Shown in pieces: positions 43,601 to 51,945 of a stretch of 64,000 nt of DNA. The stretch is from Luteolibacter yonseiensis. Its GTDB lineage: Bacteria > Verrucomicrobiota > Verrucomicrobiia > Verrucomicrobiales > Akkermansiaceae. Numbering within the stretch: position 1 is the stretch's first letter; every line of letters begins with the position of its first letter. The translations under genes were made by a program, and so were the position numbers. The notes under the pieces were generated by a model. That model had not been told where the DNA came from, did no database searches, and was given only the letters and a program-made list of their open reading frames with translations. The stretch is from assembly GCF_016595465.1 (NCBI RefSeq), contig NZ_JAENIK010000011.1:372001-436000 (forward strand), written 5' to 3'.

Positions 43601-45123
43601 ATTTCTCCGCCACAACCAGCTCACCATGGGCCGCGGTCACCGGCGCGGGACTCGTCAGTCTGAACTCCGCGCAGGCCATCAGTGGCTCGGCCAACTGGGG
43701 AGAGATGTCATTCGGACCGTCGTTCACCGGAACGCTGCAGGTTCTGAAAGGACGCATCGAGACCCGCTCCCCCGCCGGTCTCGGTGGGATGTCCGCCCTG
43801 AAGCTCGCGAACGGTTCGCAGATCCTGCTGTTCGCGAGCACGGAACCCTACACCACTCCGGTCCAGATCGCCGGACTCGGCTGGGGTGAAGGCGGCTTCA
43901 ACCAAGGAGCCATACGCTCGGCATCCGTCGCCCCTTGGGCGGGGAACATCGAGCTCACCGCCGATTCGGGCATCATGGCCCAATATGCGGCGAACCTCAC
44001 CATCACCGGCTCGATCAGCGGGCCGTATGTCTGCCAGTTCTACTGCATGACGAACGGAAACAATCCGGGCACCCTGACGGTCGCTCCTTCCGCAGCGGTT
44101 CAAAACTCCTACGGCACCACCCGCATCAACGGCGACACGCCGCCAGCCGTCGTTGAAGGGAACAACGGCCTTGCGGGCATCGTGATCGCCGGGAACCAAT
44201 ATGCGTTCAGCACCGGGCCGCTTGAAGTGAACAACGCGTCCCTGCGTCTGAATGGTTACAACTTCTCCTTCGCCAGCCTCACCGGCACCAGCGGATCGAT
44301 CGGAAACTACAGCACCACCACTCCTTCCGTCCTCACCGTCGGCGGGGCGGCAGCCACCTCTTATGCCGGCAAGATCGTCGATGGCGGCACGGCGGCTCTC
44401 GCCCTGGTGAAAAACGGAACAGGCACCCTCACCCTCACCGGTGCGAACACCTACTCCGGAAGCACCACGATTCACGCGGGAACGCTTTCGGTGAGCACTG
44501 CGTTTTTGAGCGACACCGCGGCGGTCAGCATCGACAGCGGCGCGGTGCTCAACCTCAACACCACCGGAACCCTGGATATCGTCGGAACACTGTTCCTCGG
44601 CGGCGTGCAGGTTCAAGCCGGGACTTACGGACCGGCCCATCCCACCTATGGCGCTTATTTCTCCGGCACCGGCAGCCTCGTGGTGGCCAACGGGCCTTCA
44701 CCTGCCGGATATGGATCGTGGGCCACGAACGCGGGACTCACCGCTGGCAACAACGGGCTGGCCGCGGATCCGGACAACGACGGCGTCACCAACCTGCTGG
44801 AATTCTATCTGAACGGCAATCCGCTCGCTTCGGATAGCGCGATCCTTCCCACCAGGGCGCTTGATGCCACCTACCTGACCCTGAGCTTCCGTCGCCGCGA
44901 TGACGCCGAGTCGGACGTCACCTCGCAGGTCGTCGAGTTCGGAACGAGCCTGACAAGCTGGATGACCCGCGCGATCGGTGCCACCTCGTCGGGTGCGGAT
45001 GCCAATGGCGTGATCGTCACCGTCACGGAAAACGGTTCCTCACCGGACGACATCGTCGTGCAGATCCCCCGGTCGCTGGCACCGGGTGGAGCCATGTTCG
45101 CCCGCTTGAAGGTAGCGAAATAA
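40630..45123 (+). CDS. Giant secreted autotransporter-associated beta-strand-repeat protein
   Basis: 1497 residues. Signal peptide (about 1-35, ending SQAA). The N-terminal region (about 140-430) is made of short beta-helix rungs of about 20-25 residues with a 'GTGTLTISDNATVT' pattern. At least four autotransporter-associated beta-strand repeats follow (about 620, 853, 927 and 1258; pattern LTKxGxGxLTLxGxNTYTGxTxVxxGTL). A type-3-thrombospondin-like 'DPDNDGVTNLLEFYLNGNP' motif precedes the last 130 residues. No PEP-CTERM tail and no outer-membrane beta-barrel was seen, so it is probably a free or otherwise anchored surface fibre or adhesin. The leader lacks a Shine-Dalgarno sequence. The 280 bases upstream hold no gene. 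A hairpin shared with the convergent phosphorylase gene follows. Confidence 0.8.
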   Translation: MKLSASAAFFRFRSSLFLPSVMVLSCAAIHTSQAADATWSVTGPAPWTTGSNWSGGAAPATTDRALILNGGEATVAAGDTISINTLRFVNGTLSMTGGSLNTTTTNDADGVRIGDYVLNQTVGTVTLAMSGASSITAADRIFLADGDGATPVVTTVTATLSDTASITATNDYVILGRNHGTANVTLTQNAVIEKKGTANTFLIGDGALGTGTVTLKDSSALKSANQFLIGNGSGSIGSVTLQNSSTLASTGGNIVLGNASAATGSITLQGTSAVTFTGEIYVGNSSGGTGTLTISDNATVTKTGTSGFVTAARNNGTGTITVEGNGKLISQNAIRLAEGATANATLNAKGNSVVQVTNGLQIGYQGTGKTVVSDSAQITVGGGVNIGFGATTGTGTLQMSSGTVTVGGALTVGTDGAKGSLLMTGGILNATATGPTPPSYVIGGGIGSVATVTLSGSSVINAGGIKWKSGDLGGTDATRIGTTAVTLNGSSALTLNQFTLGHLGGDTSSTNVTVNDTATLTVNDFITIGRDDAGTNGTMTVHLNLNGGTLATKRILAGGGTTTATNNNIIANGGTIKALADQLDFFQATQHNNSRPNVSLASGGLSFNTNGFTVGVKNELGGTGGLTKTGAGKLSLSGPQTFTGTTTVSQGTLDLDTSSSLIGPCVVSAGGVLSISGSSTNSAVVPDLAFSDGSSLSISNLGSGSAINVGTSLTTSGNVTVNVSGALEAGVDYPLISHPGVVGGSGAGAFKIGSLGRGVVANISNSNGLLSLHVSTVDPLVWKGNVSSAWDINTTSNWTLSGAVSKYLQSDNLLFNDDATNTAVLLNTTVNPYNVTFNSSKAYTLGGTGVITGTTGLTKSGTGMLTLATANTYTGTTVVNGGTLKFGDGTSNGSITGPLTVTDSNVIFNTTGSSDISGSIEGYGVETSLTKTGSGTQTLTWTGNTYYGPFNINEGTVKFGNGTVNGAVGTSTTYNIASGGALALDFASAVNFSATTSSPWAAVTGAGLVSLNSAQAISGSANWGEMSFGPSFTGTLQVLKGRIETRSPAGLGGMSALKLANGSQILLFASTEPYTTPVQIAGLGWGEGGFNQGAIRSASVAPWAGNIELTADSGIMAQYAANLTITGSISGPYVCQFYCMTNGNNPGTLTVAPSAAVQNSYGTTRINGDTPPAVVEGNNGLAGIVIAGNQYAFSTGPLEVNNASLRLNGYNFSFASLTGTSGSIGNYSTTTPSVLTVGGAAATSYAGKIVDGGTAALALVKNGTGTLTLTGANTYSGSTTIHAGTLSVSTAFLSDTAAVSIDSGAVLNLNTTGTLDIVGTLFLGGVQVQAGTYGPAHPTYGAYFSGTGSLVVANGPSPAGYGSWATNAGLTAGNNGLAADPDNDGVTNLLEFYLNGNPLASDSAILPTRALDATYLTLSFRRRDDAESDVTSQVVEFGTSLTSWMTRAIGATSSGADANGVIVTVTENGSSPDDIVVQIPRSLAPGGAMFARLKVAK

Positions 45124-45145
45124 AACCTCAACCAAGGTAGTCGGC

Positions 45146-45180
45146 TCCGCCGTTCCGGTCACCATGGCCGGAGCGGCGGA
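45146..45180. terminator. Bidirectional hairpin between convergent genes
   Basis: TCCGCCGTTCCGG pairs with CCGGAGCGGCGGA (one mismatch) around a 9-base loop, centred between the stops at 45123 (plus) and 45193 (minus). Confidence 0.55.
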
Positions 45181-45192
45181 AGTCTGATCACC

Positions 45193-46854
45193 TCAAGCGT
45201 AGATGTTCTTGTAATACTCGTCCGCCATGCGGTCGGCGTCGAAGAAGGGAACGACATCGTTCATCGAATTCAGCACGACCTTGTTCCACTCGTCGGGGTT
45301 GCCATAGTAGAGCGGGAGGACTTTCTCGTTCATGATCTTGTAGAATCCGAGCATGTCCTGGCGGTCCCGGTCTTCGGGGCTGAGAGAGCGGTCCGCAGGT
45401 GGGATGATGAACGAGTTTTCGCCGTGTTTGGCGAATTCACACACCCAGCCATCATAGGTGGAGAGATTCAGCGAGCCGTTCATCGCCGCGGTCATGCCCG
45501 AGGTGCCGGAGGCTTCGCGGGTGACGACGGGATTGTTCAGCCAGATATCCGAACCGTTTTTCAGGTAACGTGAGAGCTCCAGTTCGTAGCCGACGAGCAC
45601 GGTGGCGTTCGGGTGGTCCTTCGTGAGCCGGATGAGGTGGTTGAAGGTATCGATGGCGGAGTAGTCGAAGGGATACGGCTTGCCCGCCCAGATGACCTGG
45701 ATGGGGTATTCGTTGTTGTGAAGCAGCTCGCGGAAGAGCTTCATGTCGCGGGTGATGAGATCGGGACGCTTGTAGCCCGCGAACCGGCGCGCCCACACCA
45801 GGGTGAGCACATCCGGTTTGAAGAGCTTGCCCGTCTGGTCGGCCACGACGCGGAAGAGACGTTCCTTCAGCTCGCGTTTGCGGTGCCTGAGTTCCTCCGT
45901 GTCGCCACGGGTGCGGGCGTGCTCGAGTCCGTGGTCCGCCCAATACTTCTTGTTCTGGGCGTTCGTGACATGGGTGATCGGACAGATGTCCGGATGGTTT
46001 TCCCACATGTGGCGGGAAACCTCGCCGTGGAGCTTCGAGACGCCGTTCGCGATGCGGGCGAGGCGGAGGGCGGCGAGCGAGTGGTTGAACTCGTCTCCGT
46101 GGATGCCCGTGATTCTCCGGACTTCCTCTTCCGGAGTGTTGCCGAAGAACGAGAAATCGCGCAGCAGGTTGAAGCCGTGTTTTTCATTTCCAGCCTCCTC
46201 CGGCGTGTGGGTCGTGAAGACGAATCGTTTTTTCACCTCGGCGGCGCTGCGGTGCTTCGAGTAAACGTGGAAGGCTGCGGAGAGGCCGTGCGCTTCATTG
46301 AGATGCCAGACTTCCGGATCGATGCCCAGTTCGTCGAGCAGGCGCGCGCCACCGGCACCGAGGATGATGTATTGGGCGATGCGCCGGAGATGGTCGTGGT
46401 CGTAGAGGCGGTGGGTGATGGCGCGGGACAGGCCGTCGTTCTCCTCCACGTCCGTGCTGAGGAAAAACATCGGCACCGTGTTGAAAATGTCGCCGGGCAG
46501 GAACATGGCCTTCACCCAGACCGGGTGGCCGTGGACGGGCACGGTGAAGCGGATGCCGGTGTCCTGGAGGAAGGCGTATTCCTTTTTCCTGAACTGCACG
46601 GCGAGCTCACGGTCCTCCCCCCGGGCCTGGTTGTAGTAACCATAGGTCCAGAGGATGCCGATGCCGCAGAGGTTCTGGCGGAGATCGGCCGCGGCGCGCA
46701 TGTGCGAGCCCGCGAGGAATCCCAGTCCGCCGGAGTAGATCTTGAAGCTCTGGTCGATGGCGAATTCGCAGGAGAAATAGACGGCGCTCTTCGCGTATTC
46801 GGGGGCGATTTCGTAGTGGTGCGCGAATGGCTTGGGAAGAAATGAGGTGGCCAT
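45193..46854 (-). CDS. Alpha-glucan (glycogen) phosphorylase family protein, short form, PLP-lysine replaced
   Basis: 553 residues; a member of the glucan phosphorylase family (GT35-type, short branch). Family landmarks: 'YFSCEFAIDQSFKIYSGGLG' near the N-terminus, 'LNEAHGLSAAF', 'FTTHTPEEAGNEKH', 'ARRFAGYKRPDL' and 'IWLNNPVVTREASGTSGM'. The lysine that carries pyridoxal phosphate in characterised phosphorylases normally follows as SGTSGMK or SGTGNMK. Here it is Thr455 (codon at 45490-45492), so phosphorolysis by the usual mechanism is doubtful unless the clade uses another arrangement. It may instead be a regulator or a different glycosyltransferase. It is much shorter than the 800-residue classical enzymes. 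No other glycogen genes adjoin. Confidence 0.75.
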   Translation of the reverse strand: MATSFLPKPFAHHYEIAPEYAKSAVYFSCEFAIDQSFKIYSGGLGFLAGSHMRAAADLRQNLCGIGILWTYGYYNQARGEDRELAVQFRKKEYAFLQDTGIRFTVPVHGHPVWVKAMFLPGDIFNTVPMFFLSTDVEENDGLSRAITHRLYDHDHLRRIAQYIILGAGGARLLDELGIDPEVWHLNEAHGLSAAFHVYSKHRSAAEVKKRFVFTTHTPEEAGNEKHGFNLLRDFSFFGNTPEEEVRRITGIHGDEFNHSLAALRLARIANGVSKLHGEVSRHMWENHPDICPITHVTNAQNKKYWADHGLEHARTRGDTEELRHRKRELKERLFRVVADQTGKLFKPDVLTLVWARRFAGYKRPDLITRDMKLFRELLHNNEYPIQVIWAGKPYPFDYSAIDTFNHLIRLTKDHPNATVLVGYELELSRYLKNGSDIWLNNPVVTREASGTSGMTAAMNGSLNLSTYDGWVCEFAKHGENSFIIPPADRSLSPEDRDRQDMLGFYKIMNEKVLPLYYGNPDEWNKVVLNSMNDVVPFFDADRMADEYYKNIYA

Positions 46855-47036
46855 GAGGGTGGTTGGGTCGGGTGGGACGTATCTTGAAAATATCGATGCC
46901 GCAGGGTGCTCCCGGGGAGATCATCCGCCATGGCATGGCGGGCGGGGGTGCCGCGGACTCATAGGTTCAGGATAGTATCCATTTGGGTGAGAAGGCAAAT
47001 TGGAAGAGCCGTGGGAAATTGTCGAGCCCCGGGCGT

Positions 47037-48164
47037 TCATGGGTTCCGGCGGCCCGTCGGGCGGTTACCGTTGATTTTTTCCCTCACGCCCTGCAGCGGC
47101 TGCTCGATCCACCGCCACGAGGCGAGGGTCAGCGCCCAAGTCACTGATGCGTAGGCGCAGATCCGCAGGATGTCGCCGGGCGTGTTCTGGAAAGGGGCGT
47201 CCCACAGGAACCAGAAGATTTTTCCGGAGACCAACGGCGCGAGATTATGAAACAAATAAATACCGTAGGAAACCTGTCCGATCCGCAGCAACCTCGGAGT
47301 TTCGAGGAGTTTTCCCAAATAGCCCGGCAAGCCCACCGACCCCGCCGCGATCAGTCCACACAGCGCGATGGACAGGAACGTCTGCTGCAGCGGCCTCAGT
47401 CCGAAGGTGGGTCCACCCATCCCGTGCGAACCATAAACCGCCAGATATCCGGCAAGTCCCGCTGCCGCAAGCAAGCGCAGTCCCCGGCTCTCCAATGGCA
47501 TCCCGCGATGAACGGCGAAGGCCAGCAGCCCCCCGATTCCGAAATAATCGAACGACGACCATGTCACCACCCCCGGCCATGCGAACCACTGATGGAAGAA
47601 GTCGTATGCCAGCCGGGTCCCCGGTCCTATTGCCGCGAACGCCACGATGCCGGGCACGAGCCATTTCCTCGGCAGGAACCAGATGACAAACGGCCAGATC
47701 AGATAAAACTGCTGCTGCATCGCCAACGACCAGAAATGATTCGTCCCGGCCGGCCACGCCCCGAGGAACGCCATGTGGATGTTTGAGAGATGGAATACGT
47801 ACCATGGCAGCGCCGCGTGCACATCCGGAGCCCACACCAGCCACGCCAGGGCGAGTGCCGCATAATATGGCGCGAGGATCCGCAACCCCCGGCGGACCTG
47901 ATAGGTTTTCAGCGCTTCCCATTTCCACGCTCCGCCCCGTGCCTCGCTGCGGTCGCGTTCGCGCAGCAGCGAACCGGTGATGAGGTAGCCGGTGAGAACC
48001 AGGAAGAAAAACAGGAACACCTCGAACGGAAACAACCGCGGCCAGCCGGCCGGGCACCAGTGGTCCCAGCAGATCGCCATCATCGCGATCGCCCTCAGCC
48101 CGTCCAGTTGCACCGCGCGTCCGTTCACCGAGGGGTTGAAATCATGATCCGGCGGTTCGTGCAC
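47037..48164 (-). CDS. Membrane acyltransferase (acyltransferase-3/OafA type)
   Basis: 375 residues with about ten hydrophobic segments; an inner-membrane enzyme that O-acylates surface glycans or lipids. The N-terminal catalytic signature 'LDGLRAIAMMAICWDHW' contains the family Arg24 and His35. Later landmarks are 'VFLFFFLVLTGYLITGSLL', 'FWSLAMQQQFYLIWP' and 'GQVSYGIYLFHN'. No SGNH domain is fused. It is divergent from the metzincin gene (73 bases apart) and 180 bases upstream (on its strand, downstream) of the phosphorylase gene start. Acceptor unknown. Confidence 0.8.
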   Translation of the reverse strand: MHEPPDHDFNPSVNGRAVQLDGLRAIAMMAICWDHWCPAGWPRLFPFEVFLFFFLVLTGYLITGSLLRERDRSEARGGAWKWEALKTYQVRRGLRILAPYYAALALAWLVWAPDVHAALPWYVFHLSNIHMAFLGAWPAGTNHFWSLAMQQQFYLIWPFVIWFLPRKWLVPGIVAFAAIGPGTRLAYDFFHQWFAWPGVVTWSSFDYFGIGGLLAFAVHRGMPLESRGLRLLAAAGLAGYLAVYGSHGMGGPTFGLRPLQQTFLSIALCGLIAAGSVGLPGYLGKLLETPRLLRIGQVSYGIYLFHNLAPLVSGKIFWFLWDAPFQNTPGDILRICAYASVTWALTLASWRWIEQPLQGVREKINGNRPTGRRNP

Positions 48165-48237
48165 GCGTTATTTGCCGCCTCGCGCGCTTTGATTTGCAAC
48201 CTTGCGCTCCATCAGGCCGTCGGGCTAATTCTCTTCA

Positions 48238-50070
48238 ATGATCCGGGCGAAATCGATATGGGCGGCGTGGATGTGCTGGGTGGGACTTCTGTCCGCTGCC
48301 ATCGGTGCGTCACAAGGTGACGACGTGGCCGGGAGTGCCATGCTGCGGGATGCGATGAAACATATCTCCGCCTATCATGTGGGGCAGCCGAAATCCGACA
48401 AGGTCCTGCGGGTCGTCTATTTCACCCCCGGCGACCGGGATCCGCTCGCCGACCATGCCGGCCGTCTCGACCGCATCCTGGATGACGTCGCCGGTTTCTA
48501 TCGCGAGGGCTTCAAGCGTTTCGGCCAGGACACCGGGGGGCTGCCATTGGAGAGAAAGGACGGCAAGCTCGTGATCCACCAGGTGAAGGGCAAGCTTCCG
48601 GCCAGCTCATACACCTACGAGTCCGGAAGCATCACCAAGGCCGAGGTCCGGGCGGCGCTGAAAGGTATCGTGGATATGGACCGCGAGCATGTGCTCATCC
48701 TCTACGCGCTTTGCCACCAGGAGTCCGACGGCCGGTATGTTTTCAATTCACCGTATTACGGTGACGGAGCGTCCTCGAACAGCAGCGGCCTCTGTCACGC
48801 GGCGGACTGCGAGTTGCTTGATCCCCGGCTGCTCGGGGAGACGGAAAAGCAGATGGTTTACACCGAGCACTATTACCCGCGCGTCGAGCAGACGATCGGC
48901 AAGTTCAATGGCTGGTACATCGGCGGCATCGCCCATGAACTCGGACACGGCCTCGGACTTCCCCATGACAATGGCAGCAAGGAGGAGCGCGGGTTCGGCA
49001 GTTCGCTGATGGGAGGTGGGAATCTGCACTACCGTGGCGAATTGTGGGGGGATCGCGCTCCCGCTTTCCTTTCGCGCGCCACCGCGCTGCAGCTCGCTTC
49101 GCATCCCCTGATGACCCGGTCCGACAAGGGCCGTGATACCGAGGCGCACGGATATTTCGAAAAACTCGAATTCTCCGGGAACGCCGGAGAGCTTCACATC
49201 AAGGGCAAGACTGCCGGTGCCGTGCCAGCTTATGGTGCGATCGCCTATATCTGGCCGATGAGTGCCAAGACCGACCATCGGGCCGTCACCTGTCCCGTAG
49301 TGCTGGAAGAAGGCGGATTCGAGATGGATATCGCGGGACTCCGCCCGGATTCATATTGGCTGAAGCTGAACTCCCTGCATGTGAATGGCGCGGTTTCCAA
49401 TGAGTATTTCGTATTGAAGGTCGACAAATCAAACCAGATCAACCTCGCGGAAATGAATGGCGAGTGGCTGGTGGATCGCGCCGATCTCGCCATCCACCGG
49501 CAGGATCCGCGTGCCCGCGAGTTTGTCAGCGACGAAGTCATTTCCGCCGCGCCCACCGCTGAATCCGCGGGGAAATTGCGGGTGTTGCGCGGATTGCTGG
49601 ATCCTGCGGTTCCGGCGGATCTTTCGTCAGCCAAGGAAGATCACGCTTGGTTGTCCGATGCTGCATGGACCAAGGCGGAAGTCGGCTGGGGCATGCCGAC
49701 TCGGAATGCTTTCTGGTCCGACGGCAGATTCCGGATGGGCACGTTTCTCACGCTGAAACAGAAACCCTATGAAAAGGGACTCTATGCCCATGCGCCCTCG
49801 CATTACGGATTCGCAGTGGACCAGAAATGGAAAACCTTCACCGCCACCGTCGGTCTCCGGGACGGCGCCCAGGCGGTTGGTTCCGCGGTGTTTGTCGTTC
49901 GTGGAGACGGGAAGGAATTATACCGTTCGGAGCTCCTGCGTGCCGGAGAGAACGCGGATGTGTCGGTGGATGTCTCCGGTGTGAAAAATCTCGAACTCCT
50001 CACCGAAGGTGGGAATGGAAACACCAGCAACGCGTGGTCGATATGGGTCGACCCGAAAGTCACCCGTTGA
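48238..50070 (+). CDS. Secreted metzincin-type zinc protease with NPCBM-like C-terminal domain
   Basis: 610 residues. Signal peptide (about 1-25, ending AIGAS). A metallopeptidase-like domain (about 35-300) contains HELGHGLGLPHD with zinc ligands His233, His237 and His243 and catalytic Glu234, the extended HExxHxxGxxH metzincin motif. A central beta domain (about 300-430) follows. The C-terminal region (about 465-610) resembles NPCBM/galactose-binding modules ('LKQKPYEKGLYAHAPSHYGF', 'GDGKELYRSELL'), which would target the enzyme to glycoconjugates. Substrate unknown; a role against glycoproteins or mucin-like polymers is only inference. Divergent from the acyltransferase gene. Confidence 0.75.
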   Translation: MIRAKSIWAAWMCWVGLLSAAIGASQGDDVAGSAMLRDAMKHISAYHVGQPKSDKVLRVVYFTPGDRDPLADHAGRLDRILDDVAGFYREGFKRFGQDTGGLPLERKDGKLVIHQVKGKLPASSYTYESGSITKAEVRAALKGIVDMDREHVLILYALCHQESDGRYVFNSPYYGDGASSNSSGLCHAADCELLDPRLLGETEKQMVYTEHYYPRVEQTIGKFNGWYIGGIAHELGHGLGLPHDNGSKEERGFGSSLMGGGNLHYRGELWGDRAPAFLSRATALQLASHPLMTRSDKGRDTEAHGYFEKLEFSGNAGELHIKGKTAGAVPAYGAIAYIWPMSAKTDHRAVTCPVVLEEGGFEMDIAGLRPDSYWLKLNSLHVNGAVSNEYFVLKVDKSNQINLAEMNGEWLVDRADLAIHRQDPRAREFVSDEVISAAPTAESAGKLRVLRGLLDPAVPADLSSAKEDHAWLSDAAWTKAEVGWGMPTRNAFWSDGRFRMGTFLTLKQKPYEKGLYAHAPSHYGFAVDQKWKTFTATVGLRDGAQAVGSAVFVVRGDGKELYRSELLRAGENADVSVDVSGVKNLELLTEGGNGNTSNAWSIWVDPKVTR

Positions 50071-50115
50071 ATCGGAACTTGTCGGCCCGGCGCCGGCCGG
50101 GCATCATCCGTGGTG

Positions 50116-50466
50116 ATGAAACTTCCGGATGTCATCTTCATAGGCTTCAACCGCCGCGTCGCGGCACTGCACCGTCTGACGGGCCAGATCATCTGGGAGT
50201 GGAAGGCGCCCAAAGGCTCATGCTACGTCAGCCTGCTACTGGAAAGAGACCTGCTCGTCGTCTCGGTGGATGGCTACATCTATGGAATCGATCCGCTCAC
50301 CGGCGGGCAGCTCTGGAGCAATCCGATGACCGGCTACGGCACGGGTGTCACCTCGCTGGTCTCGGTCAATGGAATCAGCTCGGGTCAGCTCAATCTGGCC
50401 GTGTCTGAAATCACCGCGCGGCAGGCTGCGTCATCTTCCGGAAGTGACGCGGGAAGTGGTCATTGA
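50116..50466 (+). CDS. Short PQQ-like beta-propeller repeat protein
   Basis: 116 residues, no signal peptide. Two quinoprotein-type propeller blades can be read: 'FNRRVAALHRLTGQIIWEWK' and 'VVSVDGYIYGIDPLTGGQLW', each with the A-x-D/H-x-x-TG-x-x-x-W pattern. A complete propeller needs about eight blades, so this must oligomerise, be a fragment, or be a stand-alone two-blade protein. The second half is Ser/Ala/Gly-rich. GTG codons at 50110 and 50113 precede the ATG chosen. It lies 31 bases before the peroxiredoxin gene in the same direction. Confidence 0.6.
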   Translation: MKLPDVIFIGFNRRVAALHRLTGQIIWEWKAPKGSCYVSLLLERDLLVVSVDGYIYGIDPLTGGQLWSNPMTGYGTGVTSLVSVNGISSGQLNLAVSEITARQAASSSGSDAGSGH

Positions 50467-50497
50467 ACTCTTTCTGGAAAAGAGTCTGAATCCCCGG

Positions 50498-50971
50498 ATG
50501 ACTTCACAACCCCGAACCGGCGACCCCGCTCCGAATTTCACCGCGCAGGTCATCGGCGGCGGATATGCCACGCCCGCCACCGTCAGTCTCGCGGATTTCA
50601 AGGGAAAAACGATCATCCTTTATTTTTACCCGAAGGACGACACTCCCGGCTGCACCACGCAAGCCTGCTCCTTGCGCGACGGGTGGGGCGAAATTTCCGG
50701 CAAGGCCAGGGTCTTGGGAGTCAGCATCGATCCCATCAGGAAGCATGCGAAATTCATCAGCAAATACGAGCTGCCGTTCCCCCTTCTCAGCGATGAGGAG
50801 CACCGCATCGCGGATTCCTACGGCGTCTGGGTGGAGAAAACCCTGTATGGAAGGACCTACATGGGGACGGAACGCACGACGTTCGTCATCGGCCCGGACA
50901 GCCGGATCAAGGCGGTCCTGCCCAAGGTGAAGCCGGACGAACACCTTGGGAAACTTCTTTCACTGCTGTAG
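50498..50971 (+). CDS. bcp: Thioredoxin-dependent peroxiredoxin, BCP/PrxQ type
   Basis: 157 residues; reduces H2O2 and organic hydroperoxides in the cytoplasm using thioredoxin. The active-site motif DDTPGCTTQACSLRD places the peroxidatic Cys52 and the resolving Cys57 five residues apart, as in the atypical 2-Cys PrxQ class. 'VLGVSIDPIRKHAKF' and 'PFPLLSDEEHRIADSYGVW' are typical. The ATG at 50498 is chosen by family length. Confidence 0.93.
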   Translation: MTSQPRTGDPAPNFTAQVIGGGYATPATVSLADFKGKTIILYFYPKDDTPGCTTQACSLRDGWGEISGKARVLGVSIDPIRKHAKFISKYELPFPLLSDEEHRIADSYGVWVEKTLYGRTYMGTERTTFVIGPDSRIKAVLPKVKPDEHLGKLLSLL

Positions 50972-51033
50972 CAGAATGCGACTTTTAAAATTGCCCGCTT
51001 TACATGGCGCACGGCATGCGGACGCTTCCGGGC

Positions 51034-51945
51034 ATGCGCATTTTCCTCAGGACCACGGTCGTCGCCGCACTCGCGATGCTGCCTTTCCACGCCGCCCACG
51101 CCCTCGTCGCGGGCAGCTACAACATCCGCTACGACAACAAGGGTGATGTCGAAAAAGGGAATTCCTGGACGCAGCGCGCGCCCATCGTCGCCGGGCTGAT
51201 CCGTTTCCACGAGTTCGACCTGCTCGGCACCCAGGAAGTCCTCCACCACCAGCTCAACGACCTGCAGGCCCTGCTGCCCGACTACGACCATGTCGGCTGC
51301 GGCAGGAACGACGGCAAGGAAGCGGGAGAATACGCCGCGATCTTTTTCCGCAAGGACAAGTTCAAGCTGATCAACTCCGGTTCCTTCTGGCTGTCCGAAA
51401 CCCCGGAAAAACCCAGCAAGGGCTGGGACGCGGAACAGACCCGCATCTGCACCTGGGCGAGACTGCGGAAGACGGAGGGCGGCGGTGAGATCTTCCTTTT
51501 CAACACCCACTTCGACCACCGGGGCACCCAGGCCCGCCTGGAAAGCGCGAAACTCATCCTCTCGAAAATCAAGACGATCGCCCGTGACCAACCCGTCATC
51601 CTGACCGGTGATTTCAACGTGGACCAGACCAGCGAGAGCTACAAGCTGCTGCACGACTCCGGCATCGTTTCCGATTCGTTCGAAACCGCCACCGACCGTT
51701 ATGCCCTCAACGGCACGGCGAATGGCTTCAACCCCAGTTCGAAAACCGAGAGCCGCATCGACCACGTCTTCTACACCCGCCCGCTCAAGCCGGTGCGCTA
51801 CGGCATCCTAACGGATACCTACCGCACCCCGGTTCCTGATTCCGCGGAAACCCAGAACGGAAATTTCCCCGGCGAGGTGAAATTCCGCAACTTCCAAACC
51901 CGCCTGCCCTCGGATCATTTCCCGGTGCTGGTGGAGTTCGAGTGA
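51034..51945 (+). CDS. Secreted endonuclease/exonuclease/phosphatase-family hydrolase
   Basis: 303 residues from the ATG at 51034, with a signal peptide (about 1-24, ending HALVAG); starts at 51004 or 51016 would only lengthen the N-terminus. The EEP fold is clear: 'YNIRYDNKGD' (first Asn), 'LLGTQEVLHHQ' (metal-binding Glu), 'FLFNTHFDHRG' (catalytic His), 'ILTGDFNVDQTSES' (Asp/Asn pair), 'RIDHVFYT' and the final 'SDHFPVLVEF'. Members cleave nucleic acids, phosphoinositides or sphingomyelin; the bacterial secreted form usually acts as nuclease or phosphoesterase. Its last 31 bases overlap the convergent kinase gene end. Confidence 0.85.
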   Translation: MRIFLRTTVVAALAMLPFHAAHALVAGSYNIRYDNKGDVEKGNSWTQRAPIVAGLIRFHEFDLLGTQEVLHHQLNDLQALLPDYDHVGCGRNDGKEAGEYAAIFFRKDKFKLINSGSFWLSETPEKPSKGWDAEQTRICTWARLRKTEGGGEIFLFNTHFDHRGTQARLESAKLILSKIKTIARDQPVILTGDFNVDQTSESYKLLHDSGIVSDSFETATDRYALNGTANGFNPSSKTESRIDHVFYTRPLKPVRYGILTDTYRTPVPDSAETQNGNFPGEVKFRNFQTRLPSDHFPVLVEFE

